Shown here one piece after another: positions 18,377 through 27,038 of a stretch of DNA of 64,000 bases; the stretch's first letter is position 1; every line of letters starts with the position of its first letter. Origin of the DNA: Variovorax sp. PAMC 28711 (GTDB lineage Bacteria > Pseudomonadota > Gammaproteobacteria > Burkholderiales > Burkholderiaceae_C); the NCBI RefSeq assembly GCF_001577265.1, contig NZ_CP014517.1, positions 3,756,501 to 3,820,500 of the forward strand, in the 5' to 3' direction. Below the pieces are notes generated by a model that saw only the letters and a program-made list of their open reading frames with translations, did no database searches and was not told the DNA's origin. Made by a program: the position numbers and the translations under genes.

Positions 18377-18694
18377 CTACACGGGCGTCGGGATGCGGCG
18401 GCGCTTCTTGATCACCACAGTCGTTTGCGTCGGCGCCACCGGCGCGGCCACGACGCCGCGGAAGCCGTCACGCGACGCGCCGGTGACGCGATCCAGGGCA
18501 TGTTCGACACGGCTGGTGTTGAGTTCGCGCACAACGTCGCCGTTCAGCTGGACATAGCCGCCGCTTTGTGTCTGGGCCAGGGCGCCGATCTGCATGCCGT
18601 CCTGCACGGTGCCAAGCAGGCGGTAGTCCGCGTGGGGCTGCGCGAACATCTGCCACTCGTTGCCGAGACGCAGTTTCAGAGGTTGTCGGGCCAT
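18377..18694 (-). CDS. Hypothetical protein, 105 residues
   Basis: Not recognised as a named family. The protein has a beta-rich N-terminal part (LRLGNEWQMFAQPHADYRLL, MQIGALAQTQSGGYVQLNGD) that could form a small barrel, and a basic tail ending IKKRRRIPTPV. No signal peptide or membrane helix. The start codon lies in an unusually AT-rich short stretch (18700-18735) that probably holds its promoter. It abuts the MFS stop tail-to-tail. Codon use matches the neighbours, so it is likely real. Confidence 0.65.
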   Translation of the reverse strand: MARQPLKLRLGNEWQMFAQPHADYRLLGTVQDGMQIGALAQTQSGGYVQLNGDVVRELNTSRVEHALDRVTGASRDGFRGVVAAPVAPTQTTVVIKKRRRIPTPV

Positions 18695-18853
18695 GGATCT
18701 CGTGGTTTGGGAAACAATTTAAAAATATGCGCAATGCTCGCCGGGCCCCAAGTGTATTCACGTGGGGCGTGCGGCGCACTCGGGAGGCCGTCCTACCGGG
18801 GCATGCTCTGTATGCGCGCGCGGCTTTTGTTGGTTCTTCGCTACCTTTTGACA

Positions 18854-19405
18854 ATGAAAAATGCCCGCTGCCGCCACCCGCTCCTCAGTTTCATCGTTGT
18901 CGCCCTCGGTGCCATCAGCGCGCCGGTATGGGCCGTCGATAGCGCCTCCAATGCCCCCGCAGCGATGCGTCTGGCCAGCGACGAGCGCGCTTTCATGAAA
19001 GAGGCGGCCGAGTCAGGCCTCTATGAAGTGGAGGCGGCGAAGCTCGCGGCCACCCGCGCCCAATTGCCCGAGGTGAAGAAGTACGCCGGGATGACGCTCA
19101 CCGACCACACCGCAGCCAACCGGCAATTGCAGGCGCTCGCCAAGTCGAAGTCGTTCGACGGATTGCCCGCCAAAATGTCTGACAAACAGGAGGCTTTCGT
19201 CGCATCGCTCAGCGGCCAGTCGGGTGTCGCTTTCGATGCGGCCTACATCCGGCAGGCCGGCATCGAAGACCACAAAGCAGCGGTCAAGGCGTACGCAACG
19301 GCGGCGCGCTCTTCGCGTGACAAGGACTTGAAGATGTGGGCGGCGAAGACACTGCCGGTGCTCGAGCGTCATCTGGCCGCTGCTGAAGCCATCCGTCTTC
19401 CGTGA
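18854..19405 (+). CDS. DUF4142 family exported protein
   Basis: The start at ATG 18854 gives 183 residues with a signal peptide ending near APVWA-VD. The mature part is a four-helix bundle-like DUF4142 domain: DERAFMKEAAESGLYEVEAA, KKYAGMTLTDHTAANRQLQA and DAAYIRQAGIEDHKAAVKAY. The family is predicted to be ferritin-like, periplasmic and often stress-associated; the biochemical role is unknown. It stands alone, 28 bases before the CDF transporter. Confidence 0.85.
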   Translation: MKNARCRHPLLSFIVVALGAISAPVWAVDSASNAPAAMRLASDERAFMKEAAESGLYEVEAAKLAATRAQLPEVKKYAGMTLTDHTAANRQLQALAKSKSFDGLPAKMSDKQEAFVASLSGQSGVAFDAAYIRQAGIEDHKAAVKAYATAARSSRDKDLKMWAAKTLPVLERHLAAAEAIRLP

Positions 19406-19432
19406 TCGCCGCCGCTCAGTGACGTTGGGGCC

Positions 19433-20356
19433 ATGGCCGAATCGAAAATAGCCATTTACGGCGCGATCGGCGCCAACGTCGCGATTGCGGTCACCAAGTT
19501 CATCGTGGCAGGCGTGACGGGCAGCTCAGCGATGCTGTCCGAGGGCATCCACTCGGCGGTCGACACGTTCAACGGCATCCTGTTGCTGGTGGGGCTCAAG
19601 CTGAGCAAGCGCCCGGCCACAGAAGAACATCCGTTCGGCCACGGTAAAGAGCTTTACTTCTGGAGCCTCATCGTCGCGGTGCTGATCTTTGGACTCGGCG
19701 GCGGCATCTCGCTGTACGAAGGCGTGCAGCACATCCGAGACCCGGAGCCCATGAAAGACCCGACCTGGAACTACATCGTGCTCGGCGCTGCCGCGTTGTT
19801 CGAAGGCACCAGTTTCGCCATCGCGCTGCGTCAGTTCCATTTGGAGTCCAAGGGGCGGCCGTTCTGGAAATCGCTGCACCGCAGCAAGAACCCGACGACC
19901 TACACCGTGCTGGCAGAAGATTCGGCCGCGCTGGTGGGGTTGGCGATCGCGGGGCTCGGCATTTTTGCCAGTCACCAGCTCGACATGCCCGTGCTCGACG
20001 GCGTGGCTTCGGTGCTCATCGGCATCTTGCTGGCCGGCGTGGCGGTCGTGCTCATCAGCGAATCGCGTGGGCTCTTGATCGGCGAGGGCGTCCAGCCTGA
20101 AACGGCGCGTGAGATCCGGCGCCTTGCCTTGGCGCAACCCGGCGTGAGCGAGGTGGGCCACGTGCTGTCGATGTACATCGGTGCCGACGATGTGTTTGTG
20201 ACGCTCGATCTGGATTTCGACGCCGGCACGTCGACCGAATCAGCGGCTGCTGCGATGGCCGCGCTTCGGCGCGACATCCAGACGCGCTATCCGATGATCA
20301 AGCGTCTCTTCATCGAGACGGGTGCGCCGCCGGACTCCGAGGCGCAGACCGGGTAA
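19433..20356 (+). CDS. Cation diffusion facilitator (CDF) metal exporter
   Basis: A 307-residue CDF protein with about six membrane helices. Metal-site motifs are HSAVDTFNG (helix 2) and the helix 2-3 segment HPFGHGKELYFW. The cytoplasmic C-terminal domain includes MYIGADDVFVTLDLDFD. CDF proteins export zinc, iron, manganese or cobalt by proton antiport across the inner membrane. Metal specificity cannot be fixed from the sequence. It ends 10 bases before the lytic transglycosylase. Confidence 0.9.
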   Translation: MAESKIAIYGAIGANVAIAVTKFIVAGVTGSSAMLSEGIHSAVDTFNGILLLVGLKLSKRPATEEHPFGHGKELYFWSLIVAVLIFGLGGGISLYEGVQHIRDPEPMKDPTWNYIVLGAAALFEGTSFAIALRQFHLESKGRPFWKSLHRSKNPTTYTVLAEDSAALVGLAIAGLGIFASHQLDMPVLDGVASVLIGILLAGVAVVLISESRGLLIGEGVQPETAREIRRLALAQPGVSEVGHVLSMYIGADDVFVTLDLDFDAGTSTESAAAAMAALRRDIQTRYPMIKRLFIETGAPPDSEAQTG

Positions 20357-20366
20357 GAATCAGCGC

Positions 20367-21665
20367 ATGCATTCACTCCGCACGCCTTCGTTCCATGCCG
20401 TCGCACTGGCCGTTCTCGCAACGTTGGCGGGATGCGCGTCGGCGCCGCCCGCCGCAGAGCCTGCTGCCTCTTCGCCTGCGACGACCGCTCCAGCGCCGAC
20501 GCCGATGCCCTTGCCACCGACAGAACCATCGCCCCAGGCTTCGGCTGCCGGCTACGCCCGTTGGGTCGCCGATTTTCGCGCCACCGCGCTGGCGCAAGGC
20601 GTCAGCGACGCGACGCTGCGCGCAGCGCTCGACCCGGTTCAATACCTGCCGCGGATCGTCGAACTCGACCGCGCTCAGCCGGAGTTCACGCGCACGGTGT
20701 GGGCCTACCTGGACAGCGCCGTCACACCGCAACGCGTCGCGACCGGACGGGACAAGTTGCAGCAGGTTCGCCGCGAAGCCGATGCAGCCGCCGCGCGCTA
20801 CGGCGTGCCGGCGAATGTGCTCGTGGCGGTCTGGGGCATGGAGAGCAACTACGGCAGCAATTTCGGCAGCACGCCAACGGTGGACGCGCTGGCGACGCTG
20901 GGCTTCGACGGCCGCCGCGAGGCCTGGGCCCGCGCCGAGTTGCTCGCCGCACTGAAGATCATCGACAAGGGCGACATCGACCACGACCACATGATCGGCT
21001 CGTGGGCCGGCGCGATGGGCCAGACGCAGTTCATGCCGTCGAGCTTCTTGACCTACGCGGTGGATGCCGACGGCGATGGCCGGCGCGACATCTGGGGCAG
21101 CATGGCTGATGTCATGGCCTCGACCGCGAACTTCATTTCGCGCTCCGGCTGGCAGGCGGGCGAGCCCTGGGGCGTGGAGGTGCAACTGCCGCAAGGCTTC
21201 GATTTCGGTCGCGCAGATCCGCAGGTGCGGCAGCCCGCCATCGCGTGGGCCGGCGAGGGTGTGACGCGCATGGATGGGCAAGCGCTTCCGGACATGGCCG
21301 AAGCCACGCTCCTGCTGCTCGCCGGCGCGCGCGGCCCCGCGTTCCTGGTCGGGCGAAATTTCCGCGCGATCCTGCGCTACAACAACTCGACGAGCTATGC
21401 GCTGGCAGTCGGTTTGCTGTCGCAGCGGCTGGCGGGCAGCGGTAGCGTGCAGGCGGCGTGGCCGCGCGACCTGGCAGCCCTCACGCGCACCCAGATGGTG
21501 TCGCTGCAAACCGCGCTGAACGAGCGGGGATTTGCGACCGGCGCGGCGGATGGCGTGATGGGCCCCGCGACCCGCGACGGACTCCGCCGCTACCAGCGCA
21601 GCGTCGGCCTGCCCGCAGATGGCTACCCCGACGCCGCGCTGCTCGAGCGCCTGGGCGCGCGCTAG
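20367..21665 (+). CDS. Lytic murein transglycosylase B-type lipoprotein with PG-binding domain
   Basis: The start at ATG 20367 gives 432 residues with a lipoprotein signal (LATLAGC, lipidated Cys23) and a Pro/Ala/Thr linker. The SLT_2 (MltB) domain follows, with catalytic Glu159 in WGMESNYGSNFG plus GAMGQTQFMPSSF and DADGDGRRDIWGS. The last 60 residues are a peptidoglycan-binding domain (LQTALNERGFATGAADGVMG). It cleaves the MurNAc-GlcNAc bond to give anhydro-muropeptides from the periplasmic side of the outer membrane. Converges with the MFS gene at 21674. Confidence 0.93.
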   Translation: MHSLRTPSFHAVALAVLATLAGCASAPPAAEPAASSPATTAPAPTPMPLPPTEPSPQASAAGYARWVADFRATALAQGVSDATLRAALDPVQYLPRIVELDRAQPEFTRTVWAYLDSAVTPQRVATGRDKLQQVRREADAAAARYGVPANVLVAVWGMESNYGSNFGSTPTVDALATLGFDGRREAWARAELLAALKIIDKGDIDHDHMIGSWAGAMGQTQFMPSSFLTYAVDADGDGRRDIWGSMADVMASTANFISRSGWQAGEPWGVEVQLPQGFDFGRADPQVRQPAIAWAGEGVTRMDGQALPDMAEATLLLLAGARGPAFLVGRNFRAILRYNNSTSYALAVGLLSQRLAGSGSVQAAWPRDLAALTRTQMVSLQTALNERGFATGAADGVMGPATRDGLRRYQRSVGLPADGYPDAALLERLGAR

Positions 21666-21673
21666 TCGTCGAC

Positions 21674-23137
21674 TCAGGTCGCAGCGGGCTGGCCGTGCAG
21701 GCCTCGGCGCGGCAGCATCAGGATCAGCACGAGCATGAGAGCGCTGATGGCGAGCATCGCGACGAAGGTCAGGTGCAGCGAGCTTCCGAGCAGCAGCCGC
21801 GCAGCCACGGCATCGAAACCCGCGTGCGGCAGGCCTTCGAGAAGCCGGCGCAACTGGTCGTCGCTGATCGACACCGCGCTGCCCTGGCGCGTCAGCCCGA
21901 AGTTGAAGACCGCGCCGAAGAACGTCGCGCCGAGCGCGCTGCCCAGGTTGCGAGAAAAGATGTTCGATGCGGTCGCGCTGCCGCGTTCGCTCACATCGAC
22001 GGCTTCCTGCACCAGGATCAGCGAACTCAGGCTCAGCAGCCCCATGCCGAGCCCGAAGACGAACGAGCCGAGCGCGGCGACGCCCGGCGAGCTGGTCGCG
22101 CCCAGCAGTGCAAAAGCCGATGCGCCCACGGGCACCAGCGTCGCGCCTGCCACGGCCAGCGGCCGAAGGCCGAAGCGCTGGAAAGTGCGTGACGCGAAGG
22201 TGGCGCCGATGGGCCAGCCGAGCATCACCATCGTGAGCGCGAGCCCCGCGACCACCGACGACTGGCCGAGCACCACCTGCACGTACATCGGGAGAAAGGT
22301 CGTGATGCCGATCAGCACCATGCCGGAGAACAGCGCCGCACCGTTGACCGTCGCGATCAAGCGCCGGCGCCAGAGCCCGAAAGACACCATCGGGTCGGCG
22401 GCGCGCCGCTCCTGGACGATGAACAGCCAGACCACCACGCCGAACAGCGCGGACCACGCCCACGCCGTCGCCGTGTGGCCGAGCCCGAATTCGGTCAGCG
22501 CGACCATTACGGCCGTGATGCCGACGGTGAAGAGCACCGCGCCCAGCACGTCGATGGACGCGCGGCGCACCACGGGGGCTTCGCGCAGGAAGAACCAGAA
22601 GCCTGCGGCGGCGGCGATGCCGATCGGCACGTTGATCCAGAAGATCCACGCCCAGCTGAGCCTCTGCACGAGCAGCGCGCCAACCAGCGGCCCCAGCACC
22701 GCCGACACCGCCCACACGCTCGCGAGGTAGCCCTGCACCTTGCCGCGCTCGCGCACCGGGTAGAGGTCGGCCACGATGGTGAGCGCCACTGGCTGGATAG
22801 CGCCGGCGCCGACGCCCTGGATCAACCGGAAGCAGATGAGCGCAGGCATCGACCACGCGAAGCCGGCCAGCACAGAGCCGACCAGGAACACCGCGATGCC
22901 CACGAGCATCACCGGCTTGCGCCCGTAGACGTCGGCGAGCTTGCCGAAGACCACCGTCATGGCGGTCTGCGCCAGCAGGAACGACGCGAACACCCAGCTG
23001 TAGATGCTGAGCCCGCCGAGCTCGGCGGCGATGTGCGGCATGACGGTCGAGACGATCGTCGCTTCGATCGCGACCATCGCCATCGAACCCATCACGGCCG
23101 CGATGACCAGCGGACGGCGGGTGGTCGAGGGAGACAT
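21674..23137 (-). CDS. DHA2-family (14-TM) MFS drug efflux transporter
   Basis: The ATG at 23137 gives 487 residues; longer in-frame extensions run into the NUDIX gene and are rejected. About 14 hydrophobic helices, with the family signatures AIEATIVSTVMPHIAAELGG in helix 1 and VFGKLADVYGRKPVMLVGI in loop 2-3, place it in the EmrB/QacA-like DHA2 group. These are proton-driven multidrug exporters. It starts five bases after the NUDIX stop, so the two are co-transcribed. No EmrA-type adaptor is adjacent. Confidence 0.9.
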   Translation of the reverse strand: MSPSTTRRPLVIAAVMGSMAMVAIEATIVSTVMPHIAAELGGLSIYSWVFASFLLAQTAMTVVFGKLADVYGRKPVMLVGIAVFLVGSVLAGFAWSMPALICFRLIQGVGAGAIQPVALTIVADLYPVRERGKVQGYLASVWAVSAVLGPLVGALLVQRLSWAWIFWINVPIGIAAAAGFWFFLREAPVVRRASIDVLGAVLFTVGITAVMVALTEFGLGHTATAWAWSALFGVVVWLFIVQERRAADPMVSFGLWRRRLIATVNGAALFSGMVLIGITTFLPMYVQVVLGQSSVVAGLALTMVMLGWPIGATFASRTFQRFGLRPLAVAGATLVPVGASAFALLGATSSPGVAALGSFVFGLGMGLLSLSSLILVQEAVDVSERGSATASNIFSRNLGSALGATFFGAVFNFGLTRQGSAVSISDDQLRRLLEGLPHAGFDAVAARLLLGSSLHLTFVAMLAISALMLVLILMLPRRGLHGQPAAT

Positions 23138-23142
23138 CGCGC

Positions 23143-23919
23143 TCAATCGAAGAACCCGTCGAAGCCGGCCAGCGGTTCGAAGCGTCCGGCCCGCAGCAGC
23201 AGGCGCGAGACGCCGGGGAATGCGCGCTCGCCGACCGGATGCAGTGCGTCGCCCGGGTAGCAGAAGATCTTTTGCCCGTCGACCTCGACGACGTGCGGCT
23301 GCACCAGCCGCGGCGGGGTGCGCGAAGCGGTGTCGAACGCGGTCCGCGAATCCGGGTGGCGCGCGAGATGCGCGAGCGTGGTGATCTGCGGCGGGGCGAG
23401 ATCGATCTCGCCGCGCCAGTACATCTCGAGCGCGGTGCGCGGGCCGAGCCACACGCCGAGCGTCGATTCGCGGTCGGTGACGCGCGCGGTCTGGTCCTCC
23501 GGCATCACGGCGACGAAAAATCGCGTGTCGAAGCGCCGGCGCTGCATGCCCGGGATGACGGGCGTGATCCAGCGCGACCAGGGCGCGATCTCGCTCGCCG
23601 CGAGCACCACGCCGCATTCCTCCTGCAGTTCGCGCAGCGCGGCCACGTGGATGGCGCGGGCCTCGACGGCAGTTAAATCCGCTTCGCCCAGCGCGGCTTG
23701 CAGGTCGGCCGCATCGCGATCGAGCGGCACGGCGTGGTCGCGGTCCGCCGCATCGACCTTGCCGCCCGGAAAGACATGGACACCGCCCAGCACGGCGGCT
23801 TCGGCGGCGCGCTTCATCAGGAAGACTTCCATTCCCTCGGGGCCGTCGCGCAGCAGGACGATGGTCGCCGACGCTTCGAGGCGTCCCGGCGCTTCGGCGC
23901 CTTCGCTTGTTGAATTCAT
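23143..23919 (-). CDS. NUDIX hydrolase (NUDT19-like)
   Basis: A 258-residue protein with FPGGKVDAADRD early and a Nudix helix AIHVAALRELQEECGVVL (about residues 89-106), which are split by an insertion of some 35 residues. That split arrangement is typical of the NUDT7/NUDT19 coenzyme A diphosphatase-like branch. The end is CYPGDALHPVGE. It likely hydrolyses a nucleoside diphosphate-linked substrate such as a CoA derivative; this is inference from subfamily. It lies 19 bases after the MFS_3 gene and five bases before the DHA2 gene. Confidence 0.88.
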   Translation of the reverse strand: MNSTSEGAEAPGRLEASATIVLLRDGPEGMEVFLMKRAAEAAVLGGVHVFPGGKVDAADRDHAVPLDRDAADLQAALGEADLTAVEARAIHVAALRELQEECGVVLAASEIAPWSRWITPVIPGMQRRRFDTRFFVAVMPEDQTARVTDRESTLGVWLGPRTALEMYWRGEIDLAPPQITTLAHLARHPDSRTAFDTASRTPPRLVQPHVVEVDGQKIFCYPGDALHPVGERAFPGVSRLLLRAGRFEPLAGFDGFFD

Positions 23920-23938
23920 GGTCGTTGTTCTTCGGTGG

Positions 23939-25537
23939 TCAATCGCCCGGCAGGCTTTCCGCGAGTTGGTGGCGGATCACCGGATCGCGACCCGGTGTCA
24001 GGAACGCCTTCATGCGGTGGCGCAAGGCGAGATCGGTGGCGGTCGTGCGGTCGAGGTGGCGCGTGTGGTCGAGCCAGGAGTCGAGCATGTAACGCTCGAC
24101 GTACAGGTCCGGTGTGTCGATCTCCCGGAACAGCCGCCAGAACAACGCGCCGTTGCGCCGGCACGAGCGGCCGACTTCGTGGGCCGCGCGGAGGAAATCG
24201 TCGGTGCATTCCGGACGCACGTGGTAGCTGATCTGCACGATCAGCGGGCCGTCGCCGGCATCCGTCGTCGTCGGTCCGAGCGGCGGCTCGTCGCCGTAGA
24301 AGGAGGTCGCTGCGCGGAGGTGGTTCGCGGTCGAGGGGTGCAGCGGCCAGCGGGTGAACGCCACCGCCGCCACCGCCATGCAGACGGCCGCGGCGCCCAG
24401 CGCACCGCGGGTGCCGACGGGTGCGGTCAGCAGGCCCCAGAGCGCCGCGCCGCCCGCCATCGCGGTGAAATACACCAGGTTGTAGATCGACAGGCCGCGG
24501 GCGCGCACCCAATCGGGCAGCGTGTCTTGCAGCGCGGCGTACATCAGCGTCGCGCCGATCATCCAGACGGCACCCCCGACCAGCAGCGCGCCGAGCGTCA
24601 GCGGCAGCGGCGCGGCCAGCGCCAGCACCGCGGTGACCACCGCGAAGATCGTGGTGGAAGCCACGACGATGCGCGGAAGCGACAGCCGGCGCCGCACCGC
24701 CGGCATCAGGAAGACGCCCGCGAGCCCGCCGATGCCGAAGGCGCCGAGCAGCAGCCCGTAGCCCTGCGTGCCGAGGCTGTACGCATCTCGCGCCAGGACC
24801 GGCAGCAAAGCCCAGGCCGCGCTGCCGCAGCTCATGTACGCGAAGGTGTGCAGCAAGGGGCGGTGGCAATCCGGCGAATGGCGCACGTAGCGCATGCCGC
24901 CGCGCAGCGCGCTCCACAGGCGTTCGGGCGGCACCCGGCTGCGCTCCCCGTGCGAGCGCCAGCGCGTGAGGCTGACCAGCACCAGCGCACTGCAGAGCGC
25001 GAGCGTCGCGTACAAGCCGACCGCGCCGGCTATGCCCAGCACCGCGCCGGCGAGTGCGGGGCCGACGATGCGCGACATGTTGAAGCTCATGCTCCCGAGC
25101 GCCATGGCCTGGGGCAGTTCTTCTTTGGGGACGACTTCGCCGTAGACGGCCTGGGCAGCCGGCGCCTGCAGGGCCAATCCGATGCCGACCAGCACGGTCA
25201 GCAGCAACAGCGCCGTGGGGGAAAGGCCGCTGAATGCGACGAACAACAGCGCCAGCAGCGCCGCCGTCAGCATGCCGACCTGGATCGCCATCATCCAGCG
25301 CCGGCGATCGACGAGGTCGGCAATGGCGCCGGCGGGCAGCCCGAGAAGCACGACTGGCAGGCTGGCCGCGGTCTGGACCAGCGCCGTCATGAGCGGGGAG
25401 GGCGTGAGCGTGCTCATGAGCGTCGCGCCGCCGACCTGGTTGACCCAGGTCGCGGTGTGCATGCAGAGAACCCCGAAGAAGACCGCGCGAAATTCAGCGC
25501 GGCGCAGGGGTTGCCAGGTCGATGCGATGCCGGTCAT
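23939..25537 (-). CDS. MFS transporter of the EntS/MFS_3 type with C-terminal soluble domain
   Basis: About 532 residues from ATG 25537 (MTGIASTWQPLRRAEFRAVF); an ATG at 25579 would add 14 residues and cannot be excluded. About 12 helices form an EntS/DUF894-type facilitator (WVNQVGGATLMSTLTPSPLM, GLPAGAIADLVDRRRWM). The final 120 residues are soluble, with IVQISYHVRPECTDDFLRAA and FWRLFREIDTPDLYVERYML. This resembles an antibiotic-biosynthesis-monooxygenase-like fold, as known in some members of the family. Efflux substrate unknown. First gene of a possible operon with the NUDIX and DHA2 genes; a perfect palindrome lies just before the start. Confidence 0.85.
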   Translation of the reverse strand: MTGIASTWQPLRRAEFRAVFFGVLCMHTATWVNQVGGATLMSTLTPSPLMTALVQTAASLPVVLLGLPAGAIADLVDRRRWMMAIQVGMLTAALLALLFVAFSGLSPTALLLLTVLVGIGLALQAPAAQAVYGEVVPKEELPQAMALGSMSFNMSRIVGPALAGAVLGIAGAVGLYATLALCSALVLVSLTRWRSHGERSRVPPERLWSALRGGMRYVRHSPDCHRPLLHTFAYMSCGSAAWALLPVLARDAYSLGTQGYGLLLGAFGIGGLAGVFLMPAVRRRLSLPRIVVASTTIFAVVTAVLALAAPLPLTLGALLVGGAVWMIGATLMYAALQDTLPDWVRARGLSIYNLVYFTAMAGGAALWGLLTAPVGTRGALGAAAVCMAVAAVAFTRWPLHPSTANHLRAATSFYGDEPPLGPTTTDAGDGPLIVQISYHVRPECTDDFLRAAHEVGRSCRRNGALFWRLFREIDTPDLYVERYMLDSWLDHTRHLDRTTATDLALRHRMKAFLTPGRDPVIRHQLAESLPGD

Positions 25538-25538
25538 T

Positions 25539-25556
25539 CGACCGGACGTCCGGTCG
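25539..25556. promoter_or_regulatory. 18-base perfect palindrome at the MFS_3 gene start
   Basis: CGACCGGACGTCCGGTCG is a perfect inverted repeat placed immediately before the ATG at 25537 (minus strand). Position and symmetry suit an operator of a TetR- or MarR-like regulator, but it overlaps a possible longer reading frame and GC-rich palindromes arise easily in such DNA. Confidence 0.35.
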
Positions 25557-25620
25557 TCGATTTGTCCATGATGGGGCATCGTAGCGACGCCGCTTCGCCG
25601 TCGCTGTCGCCTATGCGTGT

Positions 25621-25926
25621 TCAGGCGTCCGAAGGCGCGGCGCCGGCTTCCTTCAGCGCTTTTTCCAGCTTCTTGCGGCGCCCAATTTCCTGGGCGAGTG
25701 CGGTGCTCACGTCTTCCAGATCGTCCACGCATTCCTGCACCCTGACCTCGAGCGCCTCGTTTTTCTCGATGGCGAGCGCGACATCGCCGGTCCGGACTTC
25801 TTCAGGGATTTCCTGTTGCAGGACGGCGTTGGTGACCGCCAGCTCGTGCACGCCAGACGTCAGCTTGGCATGTGTTTCGTTGGTTTGCGCCAGCGCTTTT
25901 TCGATCGGTTGGGGCAGGTCGGACAA
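25621..25926 (-). CDS. Hypothetical coiled-coil protein, about 101 residues
   Basis: Translated from a TTG at 25926 (MSDLPQPIEKALAQTNETHA); a longer form from 25998 is possible but starts inside an Arg/Thr-rich leader that looks non-coding. The product is mostly helical, with Leu/Val/Ala heptad spacing (about residues 20-90) and a Lys/Glu-rich end KKLEKALKEAG. No membrane helix. Not recognised as a named family. It lies between the frameshifted ppk2 and the MFS_3 gene. Start and reality are moderately sure. Confidence 0.5.
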   Translation of the reverse strand: MSDLPQPIEKALAQTNETHAKLTSGVHELAVTNAVLQQEIPEEVRTGDVALAIEKNEALEVRVQECVDDLEDVSTALAQEIGRRKKLEKALKEAGAAPSDA

Positions 25927-25984
25927 GATCGGTCTCGGGGTGGTGAAGGGGGCGACGATACAACGCCTTGGCGTCCGGGTGCGG

Positions 25985-26790
25985 CTATTTGACGACAAGA
26001 CCCTTCAACGCCGGGTCGGCCGGCGGTGGTTTGAGTTTCAGGTCCTCGAGCGTTTTCACCAGCAGGCGGGCGATCATCAGGTTGCGGTGCCGCTTGCTGT
26101 CGGCCGGAATCACGTACCAGGGCGCCTCGGGCGTCGAGGTGGCGATGATCATTTTCTCGTAGGCGCGCTGGTAAGCATCCCACTTTTCCCGGACCGCCAG
26201 GTCACCCATGCTGAATTTCCACTGCTTGTCGGGCGTGTCGATGCGTTCTTGCAGGCGTTCGCGCTGTTCGTCCTTACAAATGTGCAACATGCACTTGACG
26301 ACGACCGTGCCGGTGGCGGTCAGCAGCCGCTCGAAATCGTTGATCTGGGCGTAACGCTGCCGAATGGCGTCCTTCTCGATCCAGCCTCGACCACCGGCAC
26401 CAGAACGTCTTCGTAGTGGCTCCGGTTCCAGACCGCCAGTTCGCCCGCGCGCGGCACGACGGCATGGCAGCGCCACAGGAAATCGCGTGCCTTTTCTTCT
26501 TCGGTCGGCGCCTTGAAGGCCGCCACCCGCACGCCGAGCGGCGAGGTGCGCGAAAAAACCCAGCGGATCGTGCCGTCCTTGCCGCTCGTGTCCATGCCCT
26601 GCAACACCAGCAGCACCTTGCGCCGGCCCTCGGCATGCAGCACGTTCTGCAGCGTGTCGAGTTCGATCGCCAGCGCATCGAGCGCCTTCTTCTGCGCGGC
26701 TTCGCTGCCCTCAAGAAACGGGGTTTCTCCGGGAGAAATGCTTGCGAGCCTGAATTTGTTGCCGACGCGGTATGCCTTGAAGCTGGCCAT
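25985..26790 (-). pseudogene. ppk2: Polyphosphate kinase 2 family gene, broken by one missing base
   Basis: The 5' half (from ATG 26790) reads MASFKAYRVG through the Walker A GMDTSGKDGT (residues 65-74) to NRSHYEDVLVPVVE. Then the frame shifts. The rest continues in another frame as WIEKDAIRQRYAQINDFERL through to the stop at 25985. Restoring one C on the plus strand in CCAGCCTCG (about 26381-26389; expected CCAGCCCTCG) would give VVEGWIEK, a continuous protein of about 268 residues, the normal PPK2 length. PPK2 enzymes phosphorylate nucleotides with polyphosphate. Either a real frameshift or a one-base error in a short C-run. Both halves are otherwise well conserved, which favours an error or a very recent mutation. 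Confidence 0.85.
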
Positions 26791-26842
26791 GCTGAAGTCC
26801 CGAATGCAAAAATGACAGCGTACGTGATCCGGGAGGTTTCCG

Positions 26843-27019
26843 ATGCAGAAGAAGCTGTCGTTTTGGGTGTTGATGGGTGTGTTGGGCCTGGCAGGCTGCC
26901 AGACGCGTGGCGATGTGCGGCCGCTCACCAGCGAGATCGAGCCGCCGCCGCGCATGGTCGTGCCGCAGCCGCGCTGTGCCGAGCCCGGCGCGAGCGCCGT
27001 CGACGCCCGCTGCAAGTGA
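26843..27019 (+). CDS. Small lipoprotein, 58 residues
   Basis: The product starts MQKKLSFWVLMGVLGLAGC with a lipobox LAGC (lipidated Cys19), followed by a short Pro-rich tail with two further Cys and the end DARCK. A GGGAGG Shine-Dalgarno lies seven bases before the ATG. Divergent from ppk2 by 52 bases. It should be anchored in the envelope; function unknown. Good RBS and lipobox make it likely real despite its size. Confidence 0.65.
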   Translation: MQKKLSFWVLMGVLGLAGCQTRGDVRPLTSEIEPPPRMVVPQPRCAEPGASAVDARCK

Positions 27020-27038
27020 AGCGCGCGCCGTTGCGCGT

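Noticed and set aside
20373..22856. An 827-residue minus-strand frame spanning mltB and the DHA2 gene
   Set aside because: It crosses two well-supported genes in opposite orientations and has no family features.
23318..26416. A 1032-residue open frame on the plus strand
   Set aside because: It runs antisense across the NUDIX, MFS_3, coiled-coil and ppk2 genes, has no domain signatures and is Arg/Gln/Ala-rich. It is a shadow of the minus-strand genes.
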